From: Xiphydria camelus
Lineage: Eukaryota > Arthropoda > Insecta > Hymenoptera > Xiphydriidae
Assembly: GCA_963678675.1 (NCBI GenBank)
Contig: OY783194.1
Location: forward strand, 13,529,207 to 13,593,206
Direction: 5' to 3'
Length of the DNA: 64,000 bases
Position numbers and translations under genes: made by a program
Shown here: positions 54,916 through 64,000 of the stretch, piece after piece
Layout: each line of letters begins with the position of its first letter
Numbering within the stretch: the stretch's first letter is position 1
The notes under the pieces: generated by a model
Databases searched by the model: none
Seen by the model: the letters and a program-made list of their open reading frames with translations, nothing else
Told to the model about the DNA's origin: nothing

Positions 54916-55369
54916 TTTTTTGTGTGCCTGTGTAATTAATGAAAATTAAAATTAAAAATATTTCCTGGCCAAAGTTGCTTAGGATCTTTTGACGTGTTTT
55001 GTAGGGGATTTTTCCCTATCGATTGATATAGGTTTCATCATACTCAGATTAATTTGCATTTCATATGCTATAATGACTAGACTACTGGGGAATTTCCGAG
55101 GCCCATGCCTGGTTAATGGGGTATTCTACAGTGACGGTTTCAAAAAATCAATTTTTTTTCTTCTTGTTTTTTGCGTTTATTATACCCTTAGGAATATGCC
55201 TATAAATGGATTTCCCGAAATTCGTTGAAATGTGAAAGTTACAGGTGTTAGTGTTCCGACGCCCATAGGGCTCCGAGCATGCGCAGCCGGCTGCGTATAC
55301 GTCGGGGATAGAGACAACAAGACTCAAAGGAATTTTGGACGCGCAACCTTACGGAAAGAACCCCATTGT

Positions 55370-56133
55370 TCAAAAAAAAAGAGTGTGTGGGTTACGTGGA
55401 AAAACGGATGGGAAATGCTAAGAAAACAAACAAGGGCATCGGTGGAAAAGGCGTTGGAAAATTAACTGACAAAGTTATCGGTGAGCTCACAAAATACTAT
55501 AACTTGGCAATTAGAAGAAACTCTGATTCTTAAAAAAAAATGAAAGACGCTGTATGGGCAACGTACTACCACATGAGTTCTTCTGATGAAGAACCGCTAC
55601 ACATTAAATGTCCTCCCGGTGAAAGCAGCTGGTGTAAATGGCGTCAGGCAGAAGCTACAAACTTTCTGTCTTCGTTCAAACACAGTCGCCTGCCCCTAAA
55701 TCCAGCAGTTCTCAAGGTCATCGAGTCCATTTATAAAGATTTATCGTCAGACGACTTATTAAGTAGATGTCTCGGAGCTCATACTCAGAACTGCAACGAA
55801 TAGTTGAATTCGCTCATTTGGTCCTTCGCTCCTAAGCATATACACTTAGGGGCCACAGTTGTCAAAATCGCTACAAATTTGGCGGTTGCGATATTCAATG
55901 AAGGTTACAAGCCTTTATTGCAAATAATGGAAAGCATGGGGATCACTGTCGGACCGGAAGCCGCAGCGTGCACCGAGCGCTTGAATGATGAGCGTATCGA
56001 GCGCTCGGAGCTGCGCTTGTCTGACGCGGCTCAATAGGCTCGAGTCGAGCAAAGAGAAGAAAAGGCGGCCCAGCTGGAAGCTTTTGGAGAAGAGGAAGGG
56101 TGTTTACACGGCCCTGGAATTGCAGATTAAGGG
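55370..56133 (+). pseudogene. Kolobok/Mutator-like transposase C-terminal half, with stops
   Basis: One register reads VGYVEKRMGNAKKTNKGIGG, KLTDKVIGELTKYYNLAIRR, NSDS-stop (about 55531). The register from 55540 gives MKDAVWATYYHMSSSDEEPL, CPPGESSWCKWRQAEATNF and YKDLSSDDLLSRCLGAHTQN, then CNE-stop (55801-55803). LNSLIWSFAPKHIHLG follows, then a stop at 56035-56037, and finally the charged tail EQREEKAAQLEAFGEEEG and GPGIAD. This is the conserved end of a family widespread in arthropods, with a W-CKW block and a C-x2-H-like CLGAHTQN motif that is typical of MULE/Kolobok-type nucleases. The N-terminal half, including the first catalytic Asp, is not visible upstream. It is an inactive copy. Confidence 0.8.
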
Positions 56134-56611
56134 TAAGTTGATTTGTTCCCGTGTAATTCTAGTTCAAAACTTTAAACGCCTTTTTCTCGGAACCGCATTT
56201 TTAAAGTTGGCGTGCAGGATAGCTCAAAAACTATTCAACCGATTCGTTTAAAATTTCTGCAGCATAATCTGTATTACTTTTCCCATGGAGTGAACCTAAA
56301 ATTGATTAAGAATTTATTTTTTTCTCTTTTAATTGACATTTTAATACAAAAAAGAAGCAATAAAAATTGAATTTTTTCATTTAGTTCATAAATTTTTATA
56401 ATATTTAATTATTTCAAACCTACGTAGGTTTAATCCCTTCCAAATATGTTAATAAATAAAATAAATGGTTAAATTTATGTTTCAGATCACTTGACCAGCG
56501 TCCAGCCTGCACGCCGTGGCGCCCGGGGCAGCGGACACGCCGAACTTCATCCGCTCACAGAGCTGCCATTTTGTTTTGTTTTTTTTTTAAGTATATATAT
56601 TTTTGAATAAT

Positions 56612-56625
56612 AATTGTCTTTGTAA
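56612..56625. repeat. LINE target-site duplication, copy at the 3' end
   Basis: AATTGTCTTTGTAA. The identical 14-mer lies at 61652-61665, on the other side of the LINE. Confidence 0.92.
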
Positions 56626-56727
56626 TAATAATAATAATAATAAAAGCGGTTAGGACGCTAATCATACCTGAACGCCACCGAAAACTTAATAGCTTTATTG
56701 TAGCCCCGCTGTGATTAGGGGTGTACC

Positions 56728-59700
56728 TTAGATTTGCATCTTGGCCTTTTTGGCCAGTCCACATATCCATTCCACCCCTAGCTCTCTAGCCCTTTCCAGG
56801 CTAGGAAAAGCCTCGCCTATCAGACGGTGTCTATAAGCCCCTAGTGCTGGACATTCCAGCAGCAGGTGCTGGGCATCTTCCCTCTCCACTTTGCAGTATC
56901 GACATCTATCCGTTTCCGATAGACCTAGTCTCCTCCAGTGTGAGTTGAATTTTCCGTGGCCAGTTAATAGTCTGATTGTAACGCTCAGGCTTATCCTGTT
57001 CATGTTCACTAGTAACCTGGCTCTCTTTTGTGCTAGGCGAGGCATTAGATTCCTCGCCTGTCTGCCCGTTCCTAGATTAGTCCACCGGTGAAAATGCTCC
57101 CTGTGGAATTTCCTCTTAATATCTAACCTGCCCATGGCAAAGGGGACTCCCACTGGCATGAGGTTCTCCTTTCTGGTGCCCTCTTTCGCCAGTACGTCCG
57201 CTATCTCGTTACCATGGACTCCTGTGTGTCCGGGGACCCAAGCAAGAGTAATCTTGTTGGTTTTCCCTAGAATCTCTAGCACTTCCATAGTCTCCCACAC
57301 AATCTGTGGATTTGTGCTTGTCCTGTGGAGTGCTTTTATAGCAGCTTGACTGTCAGACCAAATATAAATATACTTGTTCGCAGTGCGCTGCTCTACAAGT
57401 AGTTCCAGGCAGTGTTTTATTGCCAAGACTTCCGCCTGGAACACTGTGGCTTTGTCTCCCAGGGCGATACTTATCCTGAGGTCTTCTTGAGGTCCAAAGA
57501 CTCCCGCCCCAAAGCGACCCCCGTACCCCGACCCATCGGTGTACCAGTGCCTGACTGTGGGACCCGGAGTCCTCTTACTAATTTCCCAGTGATTCCTCTC
57601 AGGTAGGTGGACCACAAAGGCCTTCCTGATCTGGTATTTCCTGGCTATCTTATCCTGTCTCAGGGACATAGATCCTTGATCAAGCACGCCTAGTCTGGTG
57701 TATGCTGTCCTTGCCCTGGTCCACTCCCCAAGGCAGTTCATCCTGTATGCAGAGAGTTCCGCTCTTTCTCTTATCAAAAGGTCAAGAGACAGCACAACAA
57801 GTGCCACCTCTAGGGCCTCAGTTGGTGTGGATCTCATCGCCCCTGTTGCAGCCCTCAGGAACACGCCCTGAAGGGCTTTCAACCGGTTTCTTGATTTGAT
57901 CCTCCCTACTCTTGGCCACCAAATCACTGCTCCATACAGTAATCTTGGCGGTAACACCATTTTGTACAGCCACAGACAGACCCTGGGACTAAAGCCCCAG
58001 TTTCTGCCCATTGCTCTTCTGCATGCCCATAGCGAGGCATATACCTTCGCGATCTGGCATGTGATATGTTCTTTCCAATGCAACTTGGTGTCTAAGACAA
58101 CACCCAAGTATTTTTGTGTTCTGACATACTCGATGTTTGTCCCCCTGAACCTTAATGGTTCCGGGTACTCCACCTTGTATTTTCTAGTGAATATCATGGC
58201 AGACACTTTCTCCGGGTTCACCGAGAGATTGGTCTTTTTACACCATTCATCCACTGTTCGTACGGCACAGTTCATTCTTTCCCTTAGTACACTAAGGAAG
58301 TTGCCCCTGACCACAACCGCAGCATCATCTGCATAGCCATGGACCAGGAATCCTTCCCTCCTCAGTAGTTCTAAGAGTTCGTCCACTACGAGGCACCACA
58401 GTAGAGGTGACAAAACCCCTCCCTGCGGACATCCTCCCGATGGTCGCCCCCTTACCTCTATATCATCTTTCTTGGCGATCACCAATCTGTTCGCCAACAT
58501 GCTCCGAGTCCAGTCTATTAGTGTTTCTGGTATCCCTCTACTAGACATGGCCTCGGTTATTACATTGTATCCGGTGCGATCAAACGCTCCTTCAATGTCT
58601 ATGAAGAGTGCCATAGCATAGCCCCCTTCCTCTATCTGTTCCCCCACCCTTGCCACAAGGTAGTGTAGGGCAGTCTCTCTGGATCTGCCCTCCCTATAGG
58701 CATATTGTGCAGGGGATAGAGGTCGTTCGGCTATGTATGAACTCTTAATGTGTCTATCCATAAGCCTTTCCAAGGTTTTCAACACAAAGGAAGTTAGGCT
58801 TATGGTTCTGAAGTCTCTTGGCTTAATATAGCCGTTTTTTCCGGGTTTGGGTATGAAGGCGATCCTTGCCTCTCCCCAGACCCTTGGAACTGTACCAAGA
58901 GCAACACTAGCTCTAAGCAGTTTAGTTAATAGTCCAATTATGACTTCTAGACCCCTTTGAAGCATTAGGGGGTAGATGCCATCTGGACCTGGTGACTTCA
59001 GTGGTTTGAATGTACTAACAGCCCATTCAACCGCCTGAGGGTATACAATTTTAGCAGCAAGAGCCCAGTTTGGTGCTTTTTGCCCATACCTGCTCTCTTG
59101 CCTCCATTCTCTCGTTCTTTCAAAGCCCGGAAAGTGCTCCTCAAGCAGGAGCTCCAGAGTTTCCTCCGTGCTCCAAGTATATTGTCCGTCTGGTTTGATT
59201 AAACAACCCACATTTGCGTTGTTCTTTCCCCCCAGTACTTTATCTAGTCTGGAGGCCTCAGCATACTCCTCAATGCTGCTGCTGAATTTCCTCCAGCCTG
59301 TTTTCCTAGCATGTGCCAGTTCTTTATTATATTTTCTCTGAAGGGATCTTCTCTCCTGCAGTGCTTTTTCTTTCTTGGTTAGGTCTTTAGCGTTCTTGAC
59401 CTTATTCCAAGCTTTCCTTAACAGGCCTCTAGTTGAGGCCAGCTTGTTATTCCACCAGTTGACCTTTTTGGTTCCCTTGGGGATATTTTCTACACTGTAA
59501 GCCTCGTATGACAGTCTCAGCGCCTCTGCGAAACGTCCGGCCGTCACCTCGAGCTGATTCTTATTGCAGAACCGGGTAGGTACGTCCTGGATCCTCTGTT
59601 TTAGTTCCTTCACGTACCTATCCCAGTCTGTCTTTTTAGGGTTCCTTTTAGAGGTCCCCTCCCGATGCCCTTTTATCGTAAGGAGCACCTGGCTGTTGTC

Positions 59701-60353
59701 TGATCCTGAAGGTTCTTTGGAAACCCTCCAGTCCCCCACCCAATCCAGTACTCCCGCAGAACATAGGGTAATATCCAGCACTTCATGTCTCCTTCGGTCC
59801 ATGAAGGTAGGTTCATTTCCCCTGTTCAGTATAGACAGATCTGATGCCAGGATGTATTCGTGAAGGGATTCTCCCCTAGCATTGGTGTTAGTGCTCCCCC
59901 ATCCTACATGATGGGAGTTCGCGTCGCACCCCACCAGGAGTTCACCCTTCCTTTTCCTCACCTCTTTTACTAGGTTTTTGAGTTCCTTTGTAGGTGGAGG
60001 TTCTGCTGAGTCATAGGGCAAGTACGCTGACCCTATGATAAACTCTAGTTTGCTTCCACTCCTGTCTGCCAAGTTTACCCTAGCTACCGCCAGGTCTCCG
60101 CAGCACAGTTGTGGAATGAAAACCGCCTGCACTCCCTTTACAAGAATGCACAGGCTCTAATCTTATCCTCAGAGTTCGTGAAGAGTAAGCTTCCGCTTCC
60201 TCCAAGTCCTCTTATAGCACCATTTACCACCCACGGTTCTTGTATTAGTGCTACGCCTGTGTGCATCTTCGCTAGCTCTTTGACCAATATGGCCGAGGCG
60301 CTTTTGCTATGATGCAAGTTAATTTGTACAACATTGAGTGTCGAGTGAGCCAT
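56728..60353 (-). CDS. LINE ORF2: endonuclease, RT, RNase H, CCHC (one frameshift)
   Basis: ATG at 60353, 33 bp after the ORF1 stop, begins MAHSTLNVVQINLHHSKSAS and then LIQEPWVVNGAIRGL (endonuclease). A one-base shift near 60150 moves to the frame 56728-60132 (1134 residues). That frame has VGCDANSHHVGWGS, LDITLCS and SGSDNSQVLL (endonuclease), then FIPKPGKNGYIKPRDFRTIS, FIDIEGAFDRTGYN, GCPQGGVLSPLLWCLV and YADDAAVVVRG (RT, catalytic YADD at about 58324-58335). RNase H shows WYTDGSGYGGRFGAGVFG, ATVFQAEVLAI, SDSQAAIKAL and WVPGHTGVHGNEIAD. A C-terminal CRYCKVEREDAQHLLLEC finger follows. Apart from the shift, all key residues are present. Confidence 0.93.
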
Positions 60354-60385
60354 ATCTGGGTTCACTCGTCTTTCTCAATTTTGTC

Positions 60386-61408
60386 CTAATCCCCACCGCG
60401 GTTCTTCTCAAGCAACTTCACAGTTGCTCTCTGAGTCCCGCAGTGAGGTTTGAAGTTACAGGCTTCTAAGACCCGTAACGCCTTATCATTGACGAGTGCA
60501 GCGAAGTGGGCGCTAGTAGCTCCCTTGCTTTCACTGCCCTTGACAATCGTCCAGTCCTCTTTGACCAGTCCCGTATTCTGTTTTGCCAGAAACTGTACTG
60601 CCTCCGAGGCTGTCATTTCCTCATCCTCATCGTGGACCACTACCCTGTGTCGCTTCGGGAGCTCCTCGGTCGAGACCACGTTGAGGATGAGGTTTCCTAT
60701 CTTGTTCTCTGGGAATAGGCTTTTCAGCCGCATCCCAGTCTCTTCGTCGGTGCACCCTATTACGGCCGCACCGTCTCTTTCCCACATCCCCTCGAAGATG
60801 GGTATCTTTGTGCCGTCGGGTATTGACAGGATCTGGGCTTTAAGCAGCCTCTTGATCGCTGTCAGTTCGTCCGTCGTCAGTCGTCTATCAGGGTACCCTT
60901 CTGGTACAAGGGCCCACCTGAACATTCTTGTCGCCTTTTGTGCGTATGTCTCAGTCCGAGTCTTTTTCTCAGTCTGTGTCGTGCTGGGGCTAGGCGTATG
61001 GTGTTCGGGGTTAAATCTCTTAGTTCCCCTCCCACTTCCGTCTCTAGCCCCATCTGTCGCCGTCCCAGGGGTTGTGCGGACTTGTTCAGTCCTTACCCCC
61101 CCTTGCGTCTGTTTCTTCAGTCGTCGCCTCGCAGCTCCACTCAACCTCTGCTTGACGACCCTGTGTCTTCTGTCCGTTTCTCCGTCCCCCATCTGGTTCG
61201 TTTCCGCCCCAGATGGTTGTTCCGTAGTTTCGTTTCTTTTTTTATTCAGGTCCATTTTTGTCCCACGAGTGTCAGACATAAGCGGTATCACCTGGGGAGA
61301 GGTCCGTTCACCCAGGGCTTGGCTATTTACTCCCAGAGGGCGCCCGGTATCTGGGAGGCACCGTTTGGGAACGCATCTTACCCCCTGCGCCATACAACAT
61401 CTCAGCAC
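60386..61408 (-). CDS. LINE ORF1 (DUF4780-like)
   Basis: The minus-strand frame has up to 340 residues. The true start may be the internal Met of MSDTRGTKMDLNKK. A basic, Gln/Thr-rich N-terminal third (VVKQRLSGAARRRLKKQTQG) is followed by a globular part: AQKATRMFRWALVPEGYPDR, RLTTDELTAIKRLLKAQI, then IFEGMWERDGAAVIGC and WTIVKGSESKG. The globular part resembles the DUF4780 domain found in ORF1 of insect I/LOA-like elements. It presumably binds element RNA. No CCHC knuckle is present in it. Confidence 0.8.
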   Translation of the reverse strand: MLRCCMAQGVRCVPKRCLPDTGRPLGVNSQALGERTSPQVIPLMSDTRGTKMDLNKKRNETTEQPSGAETNQMGDGETDRRHRVVKQRLSGAARRRLKKQTQGGVRTEQVRTTPGTATDGARDGSGRGTKRFNPEHHTPSPSTTQTEKKTRTETYAQKATRMFRWALVPEGYPDRRLTTDELTAIKRLLKAQILSIPDGTKIPIFEGMWERDGAAVIGCTDEETGMRLKSLFPENKIGNLILNVVSTEELPKRHRVVVHDEDEEMTASEAVQFLAKQNTGLVKEDWTIVKGSESKGATSAHFAALVNDKALRVLEACNFKPHCGTQRATVKLLEKNRGGD

Positions 61409-61769
61409 GGTAGCTCACACCTTATGTTTGGGGGGAGCTTTTGGTCCACGACGAGAGCCTTCACTCTCCCGTTGGTGGGTTTATGAACCATTGGAAGTGC
61501 TTATCTCTCCCGTTAACCGATCCTTTCGCGCCACTGGGGCGTTGATCAGATTGGCCATTCCCCTTATCCGCCACCTAGGGACGCGCCCGGCAGGGGAAGC
61601 TCAACCCCCCCTCACACCCGTCAATTGGGCTTTGTAAGTGATGTGCACGGGAATTGTCTTTGTAAGTAGATAGCAAAAAACTGAATACAAATATGTTTTT
61701 TTATTTTCTGGAAAACAATTTCCGAATTTCATGTAAAAATACAGTCCGCACTGTAGAATACCCCCTTAA

Positions 61770-62371
61770 GGGGGGAAATCACAGTAGCACACAAAAAAAT
61801 AGGCATATTTTCGGGAATTAATTTTGGCTGAATAAAAGTATCAATCGAAAATCTGTAAAGTAGGTTTTATAGCAATACTAAAAAAGTACAAAATGTAATT
61901 TTTTCAATAAAAAATATTTAAAAATGGCGATGGCCGAAGACGTAGACTCCTTAATTTTTGACCTGGAAGAAAAAACCAAAATTTTTTAGTTTTCATATAA
62001 CAACAGCTAGCGAGCTACGTAGGATTTTTTCGATATATTGATTTTTCACAAAATGGTGCATGTTTGAAAATAAAGTTAAATTTTTAACAAAAAAAACGCC
62101 ATAAAATCGTCGATAAAAAAAAACTTGTAAGCCATATAAAATAAAAAATCCTACGTAGCTCGCTAGCTGTTATTATATGAAAACTAAAAAATGTTGGTTG
62201 TTATATGGAAATTAAAAAATTTTTAAATTTTTTATTGAAAAAATTACATTTTGTACTTTTTTAGTATTGCTATAAAACCTACTTTACAGATTTTCGATTA
62301 ATACTTTTATTCAGCCAAAATTAATTCCCGAAAATATGCCTATTTTTTGTGTGCTACTGTAATTTCCCCCC
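61770..62371. mobile_element. Palindromic TTAA MITE, 602 bp
   Basis: Inward ends GGGGGGAAATCACAGTAGCA and GGGGGGAAATTACAGTAGCA lie between TTAA at 61766-61769 and at 62372-62375. The arms of about 290 bp pair to the centre (CTAGCGAGCTACGTAGGATT and its complement). The left TTAA is shared with the end of the neighbouring Kolobok-like element. No coding capacity is present. Confidence 0.9.
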
Positions 62372-62375
62372 TTAA

Positions 62376-62774
62376 ACAATTTATTGAATTCGTCATTATT
62401 GCGGGAAACGGTTCATCATGACTCGTCCAGCAATTAATCCATTCAGGAAACGTGTGGAACTGCGAATCGCCTGGATTCGACGAAACAGATCGCTTGCGTT
62501 GTCATTATGACTGTTCGAAAGATAGCGATATGTATTACAATAGGTATACAGGTATAGATACTGCGGGAGACGGATTATTTCGACCCGTCCGGTAATCAAC
62601 CTTTCCGGGAAAGGGCGTGGTTGCAAGGTCATAAAATTTCAGACTGGAGTAAAATTTTTCCGTCAGTCCGTCGCCGGACGAATCCCTGTCGGTGAACTCC
62701 AACACGCGTTTAATTTTATTAATCACCAGGTCCCCGGCAGGTACCGACTTCTCATTTAAATTTGTGTGCGTAGC
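62376..62774. repeat. Diverged direct repeat of about 175 bp
   Basis: 62399-62470 (GCGGGAAACGGTTCATCATG, ACTCGTCCAGCAATTAATCC) is weakly repeated at 62572-62640 (GCGGGAGACGGATTATTTCG, ACCCGTCCGGTAATCAACC). It resembles text in the 28.2-28.5 kb element (GGCAATTAATC, GGGAAAGGTGCGGGA). No gene is seen. Confidence 0.45.
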
Positions 62775-62910
62775 GGAAAGCGGCCGGCCGACTGAACGTG
62801 CATAGGTACCTTAACTTTGTGTGTGCGGCCGGTCGGCCAGGACTGACGGCCGACTGACAGTCGGCCTGCAGGCCACGGCCGGCCGGCCGACTGAACGTGT
62901 ATGGGGACCT
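62775..62910. repeat. GGCCGGCC-rich element
   Basis: GGCCGGCCGACTGAACGTG occurs at about 62782 and again at 62882, each followed by a GTAT/GCAT and GG(T/G)ACCTT word. Inverted GGCC/GACTGAC blocks lie between. The complement of the right side (AAAGGTCCCCATACACG, TTCAGTCGGCCGG) matches the left end of the element at 36399. Confidence 0.65.
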
Positions 62911-64000
62911 TTACTTAGGTTGCGATAATAGTGAGCCTCGCCGCGTGAGTGATAGTCGCACGGCGGCCTGGCGCTCCAGCCTCGCAAAATCGACACATGG
63001 CTTGCCTGGCAAAGGCGATATTCTACGTACGCGGTAGAGAGCGGTGGAATGGGGTAGAGTTAAGAGCGATGTATTGGGGCAGGGTCGAGAGCGCTGTATG
63101 AGTGAGGCACGGTCGGAAGCGCTGGAGTGTATGGGTTTCGTTACGGTCTCTCGTGTCGGCGCGCGCGATTTTGGTACCCTCAGCAAAGAAGTTTCACTTC
63201 AAAACATATTTTCATTTATAGGATTTGTTACTAATTGTCACAAAATATTAACTTTCCCTATGTACTGCGTAGAAAATGTAACGCTTTTAATGCTTACCCT
63301 TGCCACTAGAGCGCATCTCAATCGCCGCGCACGAGCCCTATAGGGACCGTGCACGAGCTGAAAAACAGCGACTCCTAGCGGTAATTTTTTGCAAAACCTT
63401 GGTGACAAGTAACTTATTCGCGCCGCTGATGCGCGAACGGCATCAATAATCACTAAATTCACGGTAACGAGCGCCGGCGGCATACGTGGCATTTCGCGCG
63501 TCTCGCGTCACGTAGATTACCCCCTCCAGCGGAGAAAATTGCTTCCGGATTCTCGTTCGCCGTGATCGGCACTTGCTTCGTTTCCGGACAGACACGCGGA
63601 TCTAGTGCTCATCCCGAGTTTCCGACACGTGCCCGGTCTAGTCGCGTTACGTCGCGGTGCATTCGTATTCATTCGTACTCGTTCTACGCCGATTCGTGTT
63701 CCGGATAGTCGCGTAACTTCGCGTCCCTAGTGCGCGCTCGTGCTTCGGAACCGTGCTACAGTGTATTCGCCGCGCATCGCATAACGTCGCGATCCCGTGT
63801 ACACGCCGATTCCGCGCGAGGACTGCTCCGAAGCTATCGTTGAGCATCGCGTGCCTGCGCGATCTATTGTATCCGCCATTCCGATCGAAGCGTGCTCCGA
63901 AATAGCCGGCATACACCGTGCATTTGCGTTTTCTCGATACTCGCCACGTGGACCGATTATCCGCCACATACTCGCGCGCCCATGTAATTCGCCTCGTGCG
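62911..64000. other. CpG-rich sequence without a recognisable gene
   Basis: 63180-63210 contains GCAAAGAAGTTTCACTTC, the complement of text at 23744-23770. 63500-64000 is rich in CG and full of GTCGCG/GATTC/TCGTGC words without clear periodicity. Frames on the minus strand (63647-63969) overlap one another and look compositional. It could be the promoter or 5' region of a gene beyond the window, but I have no direct evidence. Confidence 0.3.

Larger units (their letters stand above)
56626..61651 (-). mobile_element. I/LOA-type LINE with RNase H, nearly intact
   Basis: The full-length minus-strand element has a 5' UTR (61409-61651), ORF1, ORF2 and a TTA-repeat tail (56626-56643). It is bounded by the 14 bp duplication AATTGTCTTTGTAA. 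One frameshift in ORF2 is the only obvious lesion. The TTA-type tail and the RNase H domain are features of I/LOA-like clades rather than CR1. Confidence 0.93.
55117..61765 (+). mobile_element. TTAA-flanked Kolobok/Mutator-like transposon, split by a LINE
   Basis: TTAA lies at 55113-55116 and 61766-61769. The left end reads TGGGGTATTCTACAGTGACG and the right end, inward, GGGGGTATTCTACAGTGCGG. The 5.03 kb LINE at 56626-61651 interrupts it, so the element without the LINE is about 1.6 kb. It carries the C-terminal part of a transposase (next entry). TTAA duplication and G-rich ends fit Kolobok. The transposase itself resembles proteins usually labelled Mutator-like. I therefore leave the superfamily open. 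Confidence 0.75.

Noticed and set aside
63647..63969. Overlapping minus-strand frames of 80 and 106 codons at the right end
   Set aside because: They are CpG-rich compositional frames without a motif, overlapping in two registers.

Overview
This window looks like repeat-rich, accessory DNA from an insect nuclear genome. It is AT-rich with CpG-rich islands, spliceosomal introns, microsatellites, an assembly gap of 200 N, and almost wall-to-wall transposable elements. Short TTAGG-like runs near 9.69 kb and the mix of families (mariner, piggyBac-like TTAA elements, PIF/Harbinger, copia, gypsy, CR1-like and I/LOA-like LINEs, SANT-like genes) fit a hymenopteran such as an ant or wasp. That assignment is inference, and the order is not proven. 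I see no convincing single-copy housekeeping gene.

Layout. 0-10 kb: a foldback at the left edge, a degenerate tandem repeat, a TTAA-flanked non-autonomous element, the 3' half of a DD34D mariner, a multi-exon SANT/Myb-like gene with a coiled-coil tail, a three-unit minisatellite, a piggyBac-like MITE, a copia remnant and a five-exon PIF/Harbinger transposase. 10-17 kb: a second TTAA element, a hairpin, and a 3.84 kb pogo/CENPB-type transposon with unusually long terminal inverted repeats and a Cys/His-rich C-terminal extension. 17-28 kb: a full-length but multiply broken copia element (17339-22122, both LTRs), a second copia remnant, and a gypsy element on the minus strand whose RT core is deleted.

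28-37 kb is the most striking part. A hierarchical palindrome (29047-34602, centre near 31061) has arms of about 2.0 kb. A smaller TTAA-flanked palindromic element sits exactly at its centre, and a two-level nested insertion lies in one arm only. A second palindromic element (34603-36393) abuts it directly. Next comes a GTCGAC-rich inverted-repeat element carrying an internally inverted gypsy copy (about 36.4-39.7 kb). 40-42 kb holds three more foldback elements.

42-46 kb has a zinc-finger gene with an acidic tail and a Helentron-like repeat. 46.6-52.5 kb is a CR1/L2-group LINE inserted into a TC microsatellite. 53.2-54.4 kb carries a broken copy of a multi-copy arthropod gene family. 55.1-61.8 kb is a TTAA-flanked Kolobok/Mutator-like element split by a nearly intact RNase-H-bearing LINE with a clear 14 bp target duplication. 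A palindromic TTAA MITE abuts it, sharing the same TTAA. The last 1.6 kb has GGCCGGCC repeats and CpG-rich sequence without a recognisable gene.

How the parts work together: nothing resembles an operon or a host pathway. The relations are between autonomous transposases and non-autonomous relatives with similar ends, between elements nested in one another, and between dispersed short motifs shared by otherwise unrelated elements. The nested order gives a relative chronology of insertions.
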